From assembly GCA_022826005.1 (NCBI GenBank), contig JAJDVT010000140.1, positions 19,311-83,310 of the forward strand: 64,000 nucleotides of DNA, written 5' to 3'. A program made the position numbers and the translations under genes. Origin of the DNA: Gemmatimonadota bacterium (lineage in GTDB: Bacteria > Gemmatimonadota > Gemmatimonadetes > Longimicrobiales > Gaopeijiaceae). This document shows, in pieces, positions 16,993 through 25,400 of this stretch; position 1 is the first letter of the stretch, and each line of letters begins with the position of its first letter. The notes under the pieces are model-generated. The model saw only the letters and a list, made by a program, of their open reading frames with translations, made no database searches and had not been told where the DNA came from.

Positions 16993-17054
16993 CAGTTGTG
17001 ACCAGTACTAAACAGTAACGGGTAATCGACAGTAAGTCAACACTAGTCACCAGT
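16993..17054. promoter_or_regulatory. Phased CAGT repeats between ARPP-1 and MerR genes
   Basis: CAGT occurs at 16993, 17003 and 17013 (exactly 10 bp apart), then at 17030 and 17051, inside the shared divergent promoter region. The first and third repeats continue as CAGTT and CAGTAAC, and the fourth is GACAGTAAG. One-turn spacing suggests a multi-site operator for the adjacent MerR-family protein. Confidence 0.45.
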
Positions 17055-17066
17055 GAACGACAGCAG

Positions 17067-17870
17067 ATGACCACCCGGGTACCCAGCTACACGGTCGCGG
17101 AGCTGGAGCAGGAGACCGGCTTCGACCGCCGAACAATTGCCTACTACGTGCAGGAGGACCTGCTTCCGCGCGTCGGCAGGCGCGGTCCGCGGACCCGTTA
17201 CCCGAAGCTGGTCCGGGACCGTCTGCACTTCATCCGGCGCGTGCGCGAGGCCGAGGAGGCGGGCAGGGTGCCGGCGGTGTCGCTGAGCGAGATGCGCAAG
17301 ATCTTCGAGCGCGTTTCGCCGGCTCTGATCGCGGGGGTTGCCGATGGGCGGCTGGCGGTCACGGCGGACCTGGTGCTGCCGGCGTCAACCGCGTTCCGGC
17401 TCCCGGAGATGCGGAAGGCCGCGCTGCGGGCGCGGGTGGAGCGCGGGGAGGTGGCGCGCTGGAGTCCGCGCGGGTACGCCATGGAGACGGAGGAGGAGCC
17501 GGATGAACTGGCCCCGGCGGCGGCTCCGGCTGCGGAGGAGGGCGAGGTGGAAGCCGGCCCGGAACCGCCGGGGGCCGCCCCGGCTGACTGGGAGCGAGCA
17601 GAGGCGGCATGGAGTGTTCGCGAGCATCCCCATGCGGAGAGCGAGCCTGCCCGGTCGCCCGTGGCCGCAGCCCGCCTGGCGGAACTGCTTGGGCAACTTC
17701 AGGAGGCGGCGAACCGCGGCGGCGGCGATCCGCCGCGCACGCTGGACACCTGGACCCGTGTGGGTATCACGCCCGAGATCGTGCTTTCGGTTCGCAATGT
17801 CACTGCGGAGGACGGCGAGCTGGTGGAGAGGGTCCGGCGGTTGATGCGCAGAGTGATCTCCGGGGGCTGA
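17067..17870 (+). CDS. MerR-family transcriptional regulator with long C-terminal region
   Basis: 267 residues. Residues 5-75 form a MerR winged helix-turn-helix: YTVAELEQETGFDRRTIAYY, then LLPRVGRRGPRTRYPK, then RDRLHFIRRVREAEEAG. Instead of a short dimer helix and metal-binding tail, it continues through an Ala/Glu/Pro-rich linker (~145-205) to a conserved-looking end (DTWTRVGITPEIVLSVRN) that may bind an effector. It has no Cys cluster, so it is not a classical metal sensor. It faces the ARPP-1 gene and probably regulates both. Confidence 0.75.
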   Translation: MTTRVPSYTVAELEQETGFDRRTIAYYVQEDLLPRVGRRGPRTRYPKLVRDRLHFIRRVREAEEAGRVPAVSLSEMRKIFERVSPALIAGVADGRLAVTADLVLPASTAFRLPEMRKAALRARVERGEVARWSPRGYAMETEEEPDELAPAAAPAAEEGEVEAGPEPPGAAPADWERAEAAWSVREHPHAESEPARSPVAAARLAELLGQLQEAANRGGGDPPRTLDTWTRVGITPEIVLSVRNVTAEDGELVERVRRLMRRVISGG

Positions 17871-17898
17871 GCCCGGTCAAGTCAATGGGGTGCCCGCC

Positions 17899-18990
17899 TC
17901 AGCGTGACGCCAACACCGCTCCCGCCGCTCCTATGAAGCCCGCCGAAAGCGCCGAGACGACGGTCGGTTGCGATAGGCCCGCTCCACCCAGCCACAGAAA
18001 GGCCGCCGAGAGGTAAGCCCAGGAACCTGCAAAGCCGCCAGCCATCACGCCCCAGCGCCGGTCGCCGGGTTTCCGCCGGCCTCGCTCCGGCCGAGATCCT
18101 GTCGCCGGCTGGGCCGTGGCTGTGAGGCCGGCGACGATCTCGCGCACACGCCCGTCGGCGATCGAGACCGCCGGGGCCGCAACCTGGGTCAACCCGTCGA
18201 CGAGGCCCGTGATCTCGCCAGGGTCCGCGCGACCGCCCCGGCGCATTCCGACCCGCTCGGCCACCGACAGGATGACGCGCACACAATCCCGCCAGGCCAT
18301 GACGCACACGAGCACGAACGGGACCGCGGGGGGAGCCAGGGCCAGCCACGGCGGGGAGAGAGCGCCGTGCATCGCAATGAGTTCGGCCATGAGGACCATT
18401 GTGGCCAGAAACGATCCGACCAATGCCGCGCCTACCGTCCAGCGCACCGCGTAACGGGCGCCGGCTGTGAGGCCTCGGGTGGCCCGGCCCGTCACGGCGC
18501 CCCCGACGCCCGCGACAATCACGAAGAGCGCGACCGCGAAGGGCACCATCAGGCGGGAGTTGTTGTCCGTGACCATGCTTTCGATCAGTACAGTGTCATA
18601 GGATCCGATGACAGCCTTCCAGGCGTACTCGTATCCGACGGGGGCAACGAGCAGCACGACATAGGTCCCGAGGGCAATGAGCCCCAGTTGTTTCCAATGA
18701 CCACGCCTCAAGCCGGAACCCATCTCACCGTACAGGTCAAGACGATTCAGCGCCGAGAAGTACGTCGCAGGCGCCGCCATGAGCGGCAGCGGCAGGATCG
18801 CCATACCGCACACCCTCACAAGACGATGGTCAAGAGGCGTGTCCGGTCCGAGTGCGACGAATGCGCCGGTAGCATAGACCGCGTACAGGGCGGCGAAGGC
18901 AAGTACACAGAGACCGACACAATGCCCGAAGCGGTTCGTCATCTCTCGTCCACGGTACGGACTCCCAGGGTCGGGTGCGTCAGCCGTCAT
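17899..18990 (-). CDS. Polytopic membrane protein of unknown function
   Basis: 363 residues with about six or seven membrane segments, among them HCVGLCVLAFAALYAVYAT, LIALGTYVVLLVAPVGY, FAVALFVIVAGVGGAV, and a C-terminal hairpin (AYLSAAFLWLGGAGL...). A cytoplasmic segment (~245-310) is Arg/Gly-rich. I do not recognise the family. Its start overlaps the end of the Cys-rich peptide gene by 11 nt (18980-18990), so the two are co-translated. By position it could process, export or sense that peptide, but no catalytic motif is visible. Confidence 0.65.
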   Translation of the reverse strand: MTADAPDPGSPYRGREMTNRFGHCVGLCVLAFAALYAVYATGAFVALGPDTPLDHRLVRVCGMAILPLPLMAAPATYFSALNRLDLYGEMGSGLRRGHWKQLGLIALGTYVVLLVAPVGYEYAWKAVIGSYDTVLIESMVTDNNSRLMVPFAVALFVIVAGVGGAVTGRATRGLTAGARYAVRWTVGAALVGSFLATMVLMAELIAMHGALSPPWLALAPPAVPFVLVCVMAWRDCVRVILSVAERVGMRRGGRADPGEITGLVDGLTQVAAPAVSIADGRVREIVAGLTATAQPATGSRPERGRRKPGDRRWGVMAGGFAGSWAYLSAAFLWLGGAGLSQPTVVSALSAGFIGAAGAVLASR

Positions 18991-19207
18991 TGGGTTTCTC
19001 GCACCCCTCGGGCGGACACATCCTGGGCCACCAACAGCACCGGAAGCAGCACAGCCTCCTGCCGTCCGACCAGTCGCGGCAACAGTCGAACATCCAGGCC
19101 GCCCTGGTCGCCTGCGCGCTCGCCGCGGGCGGCCGCTGCAGCGTGAACGGCAACAGGAGCAGGTTGATCGCCACTGCGATCAGGATCCAGGTGGTTCTCT
19201 TCTTCAT
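18980..19207 (-). CDS. Small exported Cys-rich peptide (CC..CC..CC..C..C)
   Basis: 75 residues. A hydrophobic leader (KRTTWILIAVAINLLLLPF) ends near ASAQA. The ~40-residue mature part has eight cysteines in the order MFDCCRDW, RRLCCFRCCWWPRMC, then PPEGC. Four Trp and the paired cysteines suggest a compact disulfide- or metal-stabilised secreted peptide. It lies in a minus-strand cluster behind a thioredoxin-like protein and a propeller lipoprotein, and overlaps a membrane protein. The arrangement recalls the Bacteroides NVEALA-type peptides found beside six-bladed propellers, though the sequence is different. Function unknown. Confidence 0.65.
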   Translation of the reverse strand: MKKRTTWILIAVAINLLLLPFTLQRPPAASAQATRAAWMFDCCRDWSDGRRLCCFRCCWWPRMCPPEGCEKPNDG

Positions 19208-19234
19208 CTTCGGGTTCCTTTTGTGTCTCCGATT

Positions 19235-20434
19235 TCACCGGAGCTCTGGAGGTAGGTCGACTTGTGCCAGGCGTTGTATGGATACCGCATCGGTTACAAC
19301 GCCCAGCATTCCTGAACCTGAAACCCGCACGGGCTGAAACCCCCGCGGAAGTCCTACTCGGGCGAACCGCGGAACCGAGCCGTCGAGTGAGACCGTGCGC
19401 CAGTGGGGACCGTATCCCAGCGGGTGCGCGTCGCCGTCAAACTCCTGGATCCACACTCTGCCGGACGCGCACTTCAGATCAACGCCGGCGGGAGCGTCGG
19501 CGGGAAAGAGGTCCTCGGCCTCCGCCAACGCCGATTCCGCCATGCGGTCGACCAGGTCACCCACCACACCCTCGCCCCGGGCTTCGGTCGCGATTTGAAA
19601 GTGGATGTATGCGAACTTGTCGCTCCTTCGCAGGGCGACGGGTTCCCAGGGAAGCCGGATGGCCTGCGCGTCGTCCTCCGACTGGCCAACCACATGGACC
19701 GTTCGCGCGATGGGATCGAACACGGCGATTCGTCCATCGGGACATCCGTCCCAGAGCGGGACAGGGACCAGGCCGGGCGCCTGCGGAGATGGGCGTTCGG
19801 CGAATCCCGCAAGATCGCCGGCGAAATCGAAGATAACCTCACCGACGGGAATCTCCCGGTCGTCGCGAGCCTTGTCGGCCACACGCACGAGCTTGCCCCG
19901 CCAGAGGTCGATGCCGTGGGTGACCCCGGAATCGAACTGCCCGACCACGGTTGCCCCTCCGTTACGGAACAGCCGGAACGGTTGTCCGAAGGTGACGGTC
20001 TCGATGTCGGCCCGCATGCTGCCCAGCCGCGGCATCCGATGCGAAGAGAGGAAGTCCCCACTGGCAGAAAAGGTCAGCGCGGCCGTGGAGCCTGCGTCCC
20101 AGACGGTCACCGCGTCCACGGCGCCTGCCGGCCAGATGGCACGCGGATACCGGAGTTCACCCGGTCCCTGGCCCGGGGTCCCGAAGGTGGCCATGCGGTG
20201 GCCGCCCGCGTCGAACCCGTGCAGGAACGGCGGGGACGCCTTGAGTGCCCAGAAGACGCCACCCGCTTCCAGCACGTCCCTGACGTCCCAAAGCGAGCCG
20301 TCGTCCGGCGACAGCAGGGTCATGGACTCTTCGCCGATTTCGATCAGCGGAAGGTCGTCCGGCCGCTCACCGCCGCAGGACAGCCCGCCCAGAAGGAGGA
20401 CCGTGCCGCACCAGGTCCGGCCCCGGCGGATCAC
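19235..20434 (-). CDS. Six-bladed beta-propeller lipoprotein (group C)
   Basis: 399 residues from a GTG at 20434 that overlaps the stop of the redoxin gene (20431-20434). The leader ends VLLLGGLSC, a lipobox. The blades include ATFGTPGQGPGELRYPR, VTVWDAGSTAALTFSASG and a late WIQEFDGDAHPLGYGP segment; it ends VSIQRLAQVDLPPELR. It is more divergent than groups A and B but keeps the GPGE motif. In operon with the upstream thioredoxin-like protein, and 27 bp before the Cys-rich peptide gene. Suggested role is an outer-surface partner of the peptide; inference only. Confidence 0.75.
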   Translation of the reverse strand: MIRRGRTWCGTVLLLGGLSCGGERPDDLPLIEIGEESMTLLSPDDGSLWDVRDVLEAGGVFWALKASPPFLHGFDAGGHRMATFGTPGQGPGELRYPRAIWPAGAVDAVTVWDAGSTAALTFSASGDFLSSHRMPRLGSMRADIETVTFGQPFRLFRNGGATVVGQFDSGVTHGIDLWRGKLVRVADKARDDREIPVGEVIFDFAGDLAGFAERPSPQAPGLVPVPLWDGCPDGRIAVFDPIARTVHVVGQSEDDAQAIRLPWEPVALRRSDKFAYIHFQIATEARGEGVVGDLVDRMAESALAEAEDLFPADAPAGVDLKCASGRVWIQEFDGDAHPLGYGPHWRTVSLDGSVPRFARVGLPRGFQPVRVSGSGMLGVVTDAVSIQRLAQVDLPPELR

Positions 20435-20982
20435 GTCTGGCCCCCAAGTCTGCGTACCGCGTCTTCCGCCAGCTCCATGTCGTTCCCATGGACCTGGAAC
20501 CGCAGCACGCCGGCCGAATCGAAGACGAAGATCCAGGGAGTCCGGGCCAGCAGGGAATAGTCCCGGTCCGCGGGCGTGAGTTGCGACATGCTCAACACGT
20601 CCATCTTCCATCCGAAGCGCGCCGCATAGGCCAGGGCCGGTTCCGGCAGGTCCATGGTGACGGCCAACCTTCGTACCCGAGTGCCGCCGATGTCGTCTCC
20701 GGGGGCGTATCGGGACCAGTCCGGCGCGATGGAATCGCAGTAGGCGCACTCGGGATGAAAGGCATAAAGCACCGTCGCCCGTGCGTCGCCGGCCGCGAGT
20801 GGAATAACGGTTGTGGAACCCGCGGCGGTCCGGCCAGACAGCGCACGCACCGTATCGCCCACTCCAAGCGCCGGTGCGGGCTGGACCGCGTCGCCCTCCG
20901 GCGGCCTTCGGCTGACGAGCAGCATGCCCTGGACACCGATTGCCGCAATCAGCAATGCGAGGAGAACCTTTGAGTAGCGCAA
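20431..20982 (-). CDS. Membrane-anchored thioredoxin-like (TlpA/redoxin) protein
   Basis: 183 residues. An N-terminal anchor (SKVLLALLIAAIGVQGMLL) precedes a thioredoxin-fold domain with a CxxC site in YAFHPECAYCDSIAP, a cis-Pro region ARTPWIFVFDSAG, and an end HGNDMELAEDAVRRL. It likely works in the periplasm as a thiol-disulfide reductant or isomerase. Its placement two genes before a secreted eight-Cys peptide is suggestive of a maturation role. Confidence 0.8.
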   Translation of the reverse strand: MRYSKVLLALLIAAIGVQGMLLVSRRPPEGDAVQPAPALGVGDTVRALSGRTAAGSTTVIPLAAGDARATVLYAFHPECAYCDSIAPDWSRYAPGDDIGGTRVRRLAVTMDLPEPALAYAARFGWKMDVLSMSQLTPADRDYSLLARTPWIFVFDSAGVLRFQVHGNDMELAEDAVRRLGGQT

Positions 20983-21004
20983 AATCCCGTCTCCAGGTTT
21001 CCGG

Positions 21005-21628
21005 TCAGCCCACGCTTTTCAAGATAGCTTCGGCCACGTATTCATGCCCGCCGCACCACTCCAACTCGGTCGGGGACTTTCCGAACACGCCGCGCACGAG
21101 CCTGCGGTAGTTCGATCGGTCCGAGAACCCCAGCGCCAAGGATACGGACCCGTACGGCTGGCCACTCCACTCCGCGAGACGCTGGACGGTGAAGATGCGT
21201 GCCAGGGCCAACAGTCTCTTGGGCGAAGGGATGCCCAGAATGGTGCACCGGCGCTGCAGCGTCCGGGTGGTTCGGCCGATTTGGCGAGCCAGATCGGGCA
21301 CCATGCAGGCGCCAGTGGCGGATTCGAGGGCGTGCTCCATGATCTCGATGGCGTACGGATGGGCCGACTGCTGGATCTGCCGGCGCAAGCGATCGACGCA
21401 ATGGGCGTCGATGCTGCTCAGAATGGTCGTGCTGATGGCGCCGAACTCGTCGTCGACGCCGGGACGCAGGTGGGCCGCCACGGTGATGCCGGTTCGGTCC
21501 AGTCGGCGGTCCCGGCCGGGGTCGAGCCGGGCGTAGCAGATGACCGGGGTGTGGGCCAGCTGGCCGTTCCACGCCTCCGCGCCTCCTTTCGCGATGGGGC
21601 TGCCGTTGCCCCGGAAGGTGTCGACCAT
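21005..21628 (-). CDS. AraC-type HTH regulator; true start uncertain
   Basis: 207 residues from the first ATG (21628). The C-terminal ~90 residues carry the double helix-turn-helix of AraC proteins: MVPDLARQIGRTTRTLQRRC, ARIFTVQRLAEWSGQPYGSV, and LALGFSDRSNYRRLVRGVFG with SPTEL. The frame stays open and coding-like for 76 more codons upstream, to a TAG at 21857-21859 (for example RTRVALGFGSASRIIGPVTY, DGWRELGLLAAQHPGS), but contains no ATG, GTG or TTG. The protein is therefore either started from a non-canonical codon or has lost its start. It may regulate the downstream redoxin-propeller-peptide genes. Confidence 0.65.
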   Translation of the reverse strand: MVDTFRGNGSPIAKGGAEAWNGQLAHTPVICYARLDPGRDRRLDRTGITVAAHLRPGVDDEFGAISTTILSSIDAHCVDRLRRQIQQSAHPYAIEIMEHALESATGACMVPDLARQIGRTTRTLQRRCTILGIPSPKRLLALARIFTVQRLAEWSGQPYGSVSLALGFSDRSNYRRLVRGVFGKSPTELEWCGGHEYVAEAILKSVG

Positions 21629-21893
21629 CGCAGGCGACCCCGGGTGTTGCGCAGCCAGGAGGCCCAGCTCGCGCCAGCCGTCCGCGTAGGTGACCGGGCC
21701 GATGATCCGGGACGCGCTCCCGAAACCGAGCGCAACTCGGGTGCGATCGCGCAGCCTGGGACTTGCGAGCAGCGCGAGGAGCGGGGGGGTGGATGAAGGC
21801 CTCAGATTGCCGTCCGGTTCAGGGTGGAGTTCGGCCTCGAGTTCGGCCCCTATACTCTATAGACGCTCGCCGGCCCGATTTTGGGCGGTCATT

Positions 21894-22466
21894 TTACGAC
21901 ATATTGTCCAACCAGGCTTCCAAAGCCCTGCCAACCCCCCTCATTCGCCGTATCCGGTAGAGCCCGCGCTCCACCAGGTCTCCAACCGCCCGGCGGCTGA
22001 CGCCCAGCGCTTCTGCCGCCTCCGCGGTGCTCCGACCCTCGAGTACGCGAAGAACGATCGCTTCGCGCTCACGATCCGGAAGCTTGCTCAGGGCCTTGAA
22101 CAGCGCCTTCCGCAAACGCCGTTGCGTGAGCCGCTCCTGGGGGTCGGGGGCGTCCCCGGGGAGATAGACCAGTTCATCCATCCCCACCTTGCCCCGATCC
22201 TCGCGTCGATCCCGGCGCAGGCTGGAACCGCAGACACTCCGGGAGACGGCGACCGCCCATCCCGCGAATGGTCCGCGCGCCCGGTAGCTGTCCAGCCGTT
22301 CCAGAATGTGAACCCAGCAGTCCTGCAACAGCTCGTCGGCGTGGTCGTCGTCCCGGGCGTAGCCCTGGATCACCGCCAGGAGTTGCGGACTGAGTTCCCG
22401 GACCAATGCCGTAAGCAACTCCGAATCCCGCGCGCGCAGACGCGCGAGATCGATAGGCGATGTCAT
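21894..22466 (-). CDS. ECF-type RNA polymerase sigma factor
   Basis: 190 residues from ATG 22466. Region 2 is seen in ELLTALVRELSPQLLAVIQG with DDDHADELLQDCWVHILERL, and region 4 in KLPDREREAIVLRVLEGRST, AAEALGVSRRAVGDLVERGL. The linker is long. No anti-sigma gene follows. It begins 25 bp after the large M14 peptidase gene and is probably transcribed with it. Confidence 0.88.
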   Translation of the reverse strand: MTSPIDLARLRARDSELLTALVRELSPQLLAVIQGYARDDDHADELLQDCWVHILERLDSYRARGPFAGWAVAVSRSVCGSSLRRDRREDRGKVGMDELVYLPGDAPDPQERLTQRRLRKALFKALSKLPDREREAIVLRVLEGRSTAEAAEALGVSRRAVGDLVERGLYRIRRMRGVGRALEAWLDNMS

Positions 22467-22491
22467 CGGGGTACGGGTTCGGGACGGACGG

Positions 22492-25400
22492 TCACCGGGA
22501 CCCGTTTCCCCCGGAGTTCCCGTTCGACGCGTTCTCCTCTCCCTCGTCATCGTCCGGATCCTCCGGCGGTCGCGTCCGGCTCATCCGCAACGTCGCTCCA
22601 CCCCGGAACGCCGAACCGCTCCGTGTCACCTCGTGGTTACCGTCGTACAGGTAGTCCAGCAGCGCCTGGTCCCACGAGAGACCGGCCTTCGCCACCAGCT
22701 CCATCCACGGCCCGTACGCGGTCTCGTCCGGGGCCTCGGTTATGCCGCTCCAGATGGTGATGCGCGGGTTGTAGGCGCCACCGCCGCTCGATCCCTTCAG
22801 CGGCATCTCGATCAACACGCTGTCCGTCATCGGCAGCCGGAAGACCTCTGTGTCGAAATCTGCACCGTAACGGCGATAGCGGGCATAAGCGCGCTGATTC
22901 ATCTCGAAGACATCGCGGTTTGAGTTGATTCCGGCGGTGATGTAGTCGCGGATCTTGAACGCGGCGTCCTTGTGCCGGGGAAAGGCCGGATCGTCGATAT
23001 AGCCGAAACCGGGCATGAACCAGCCCTTGTTGAGGCCCCAGTTGCGTTCGGTGACGCGGCCGCTCCGCACCAGCCCGCTGTACTCGGAGAAGAGCTGGAC
23101 CACCTGGTGGCTCGGGTACCCGTGGGGGTTCAGGAAGATGTCGGGCAGCCAGCGTTCCCAGAGTTCGCGGCGGACACCGGATTCGGGATAGACCGGGAAG
23201 CTGCCGAATCCGGAGGTCACGTTCACCCCGAGCGATCCGAGGTAGCCGGCGTGCAGGATGTAGTCGGGTGTGATCCGGTAGAGGTCGTAGGCGAGCTGGG
23301 CGCCGTCGGGGTTGGTGAAGGGGTGGATGACGACGTTGACCTTGTCCAGCCTGGGCATCTGCTCGGGGTCGGTGAGGAGGAGTTCGGCGTGGCGAAGCAC
23401 ATGACTCGTGGACGAGACCTCGTTGGCGTGCTCGCGCGCCGAGTAGATGACCGTCGGCTTGAACGTCGTGGCCTTGACGCGGGACCAGTGGGTGGTGGTG
23501 ACCGGGGACATGAGGTCCATCGCCCAGGTGGTCCTGCCGAGATAGCTCTCGCCGACGCGGTACATCGTCGCGTGGTCGAAGGCGTGGCTCAGCTTGGCCG
23601 TCATCTCGTGGCCCTCGGGCGGCGGTATCGGGGTGTCCCACTGGACGATCCTCTCGCCCGTGTATTTCCAGCCGTCGGGCAGCAGGTCGTTCCACACCGG
23701 GAGCGGTTCCGGCACCCCGTTCGCCGGCAGCACGGCGGTCATGCGCGTGGAGTCGGTCGATTCGTGGGTCCAATAGGCCCGGACACCGATCTCGCCGAGC
23801 TCGTGGTAGGCGAGCGCATCGGTGTAGAGTCCCGCGTCGCGCAGCGTGCCCAGGTTGGCCAGGGTTGCCGCGATCTGCTCGGCGGAGATCATGCGGGCGT
23901 CGACGGCGTCGGGGGGTGCGAGGATGAGGAGGGAGTCGCGCTGGTCGGTATCGGAGTCGACGCGGAGGCGGAAGTCGAGGCGGGAGAGGATGGAGGGGGA
24001 CGGCTCGCCGCCGGGCCGGGCGCCGGGGTCGGCGTCGGTGGCGGGCGCGACCACGATTCTCCTCAGGCTCGGGCGGCCCATGGAGATCTTCGGGATGTCG
24101 AGGCGCTCCTCGCCGGTGGTGCCGTCGGCCCGCTCGTAGCGGACGATCACCGTCGGCCGGTCCGTGGCGAATCCGGTGAAGGTGATGCGGCCGCGCCCGG
24201 AGGTGCCGTCGCCCTTCGGCCGCATGACGGGGATGATGCGTCCCGGGTAGCTGAGTCCCTGTCCCCGCGCGTTGCGCCCGAGCAGCTGGAAGAACTCGAT
24301 CGTGCCGAAGTAGATCTCCTCGTGCAGCGCGTCCATGGTCGAGATGATCTCGTTGTCGACGCCCAGGCGGTAGTCGGGCTCGCTCAGCTCCAGCTCGACG
24401 TTGAGCGTGCCGAAGTAGGGCTGGTCGCCGCGCCCGGAACGCGGGTTCCCCTCATGCCGCTGCATCACGTAGTCGTAGACCGCCGGCAAGGTGCGGGCCT
24501 GGAAGCGGTCCCAGAACCACTCGGGGTCGGTGACGATGCGTTCGTGGGCGAGGGTGTCGGCGCCGGAGGTGGCGGTGATCCACCCGGTCGTCACGCGCAC
24601 ATGCTCGTAGTCGCGGAACCGGTCGACGTAGGGGCGCAGCACCCAGACGGGGTCGAAGGTTTCTTCCACGATGGTACCGCCGTCCGGTGAGGTGGCTCGC
24701 ACGCGGTAGATCGGGCCGTCCTCGACCATTTCGAAGCGTATCTGGCCGAGATCGATCCCCAGGTCCTGCACCAGGATCTCGTCGATCGGAAAGATCTCGT
24801 GCAGCCAGCGCAGGGGCGTGAGCATGGCCTGTTGGGGCCAATCGCCGGGCGGCTCGTTGCGCAGGAACTCGATCACGATTTCGCCGATATCCTCTCCCGC
24901 GAGCCTGGGCGCGACCGACTCCCTGAGCCAGAAGAAGCCCTGCTTGAAGGCGGAAAGCACCTCGACGGTGGTGGCGTCGGGGTCGGCGCCGGCTTCGATG
25001 AGGCGGCGGCGGGCTTCGTCGGCGACGGCGCGGCGAATTTCGGGGGGTTCGGAGAGCCGGGCGTGGAGGTGGACGGGCGCGCCGGAGGTCAACTGCGGGA
25101 TCACGCGGGCCTCGAAGGCGTCCCGGAACCTGTCTGTTTCGGAGGGCACTCCAAATTGGTCGTCGAAAACGGTATCCGCGGCCTGGACGTCCCGATTGTC
25201 GATCGTGACGGAGATGTTCTCCGTGCCGAGTGCCGCGGCGCGCTCCCGCACCACGTCGGCCAGGCCGGGCGGGGCCTTCTCGGCGGAGACGAGGATTTCG
25301 GCCGAGGCGATGTCCTCGTCGGCCAGCCCGGCCACGATCCGGTCCAGCTTGTAGAGGCCGATCGCGGCCTGGCCTCCGGGAGTGTAGCCGGACAGCGTGC

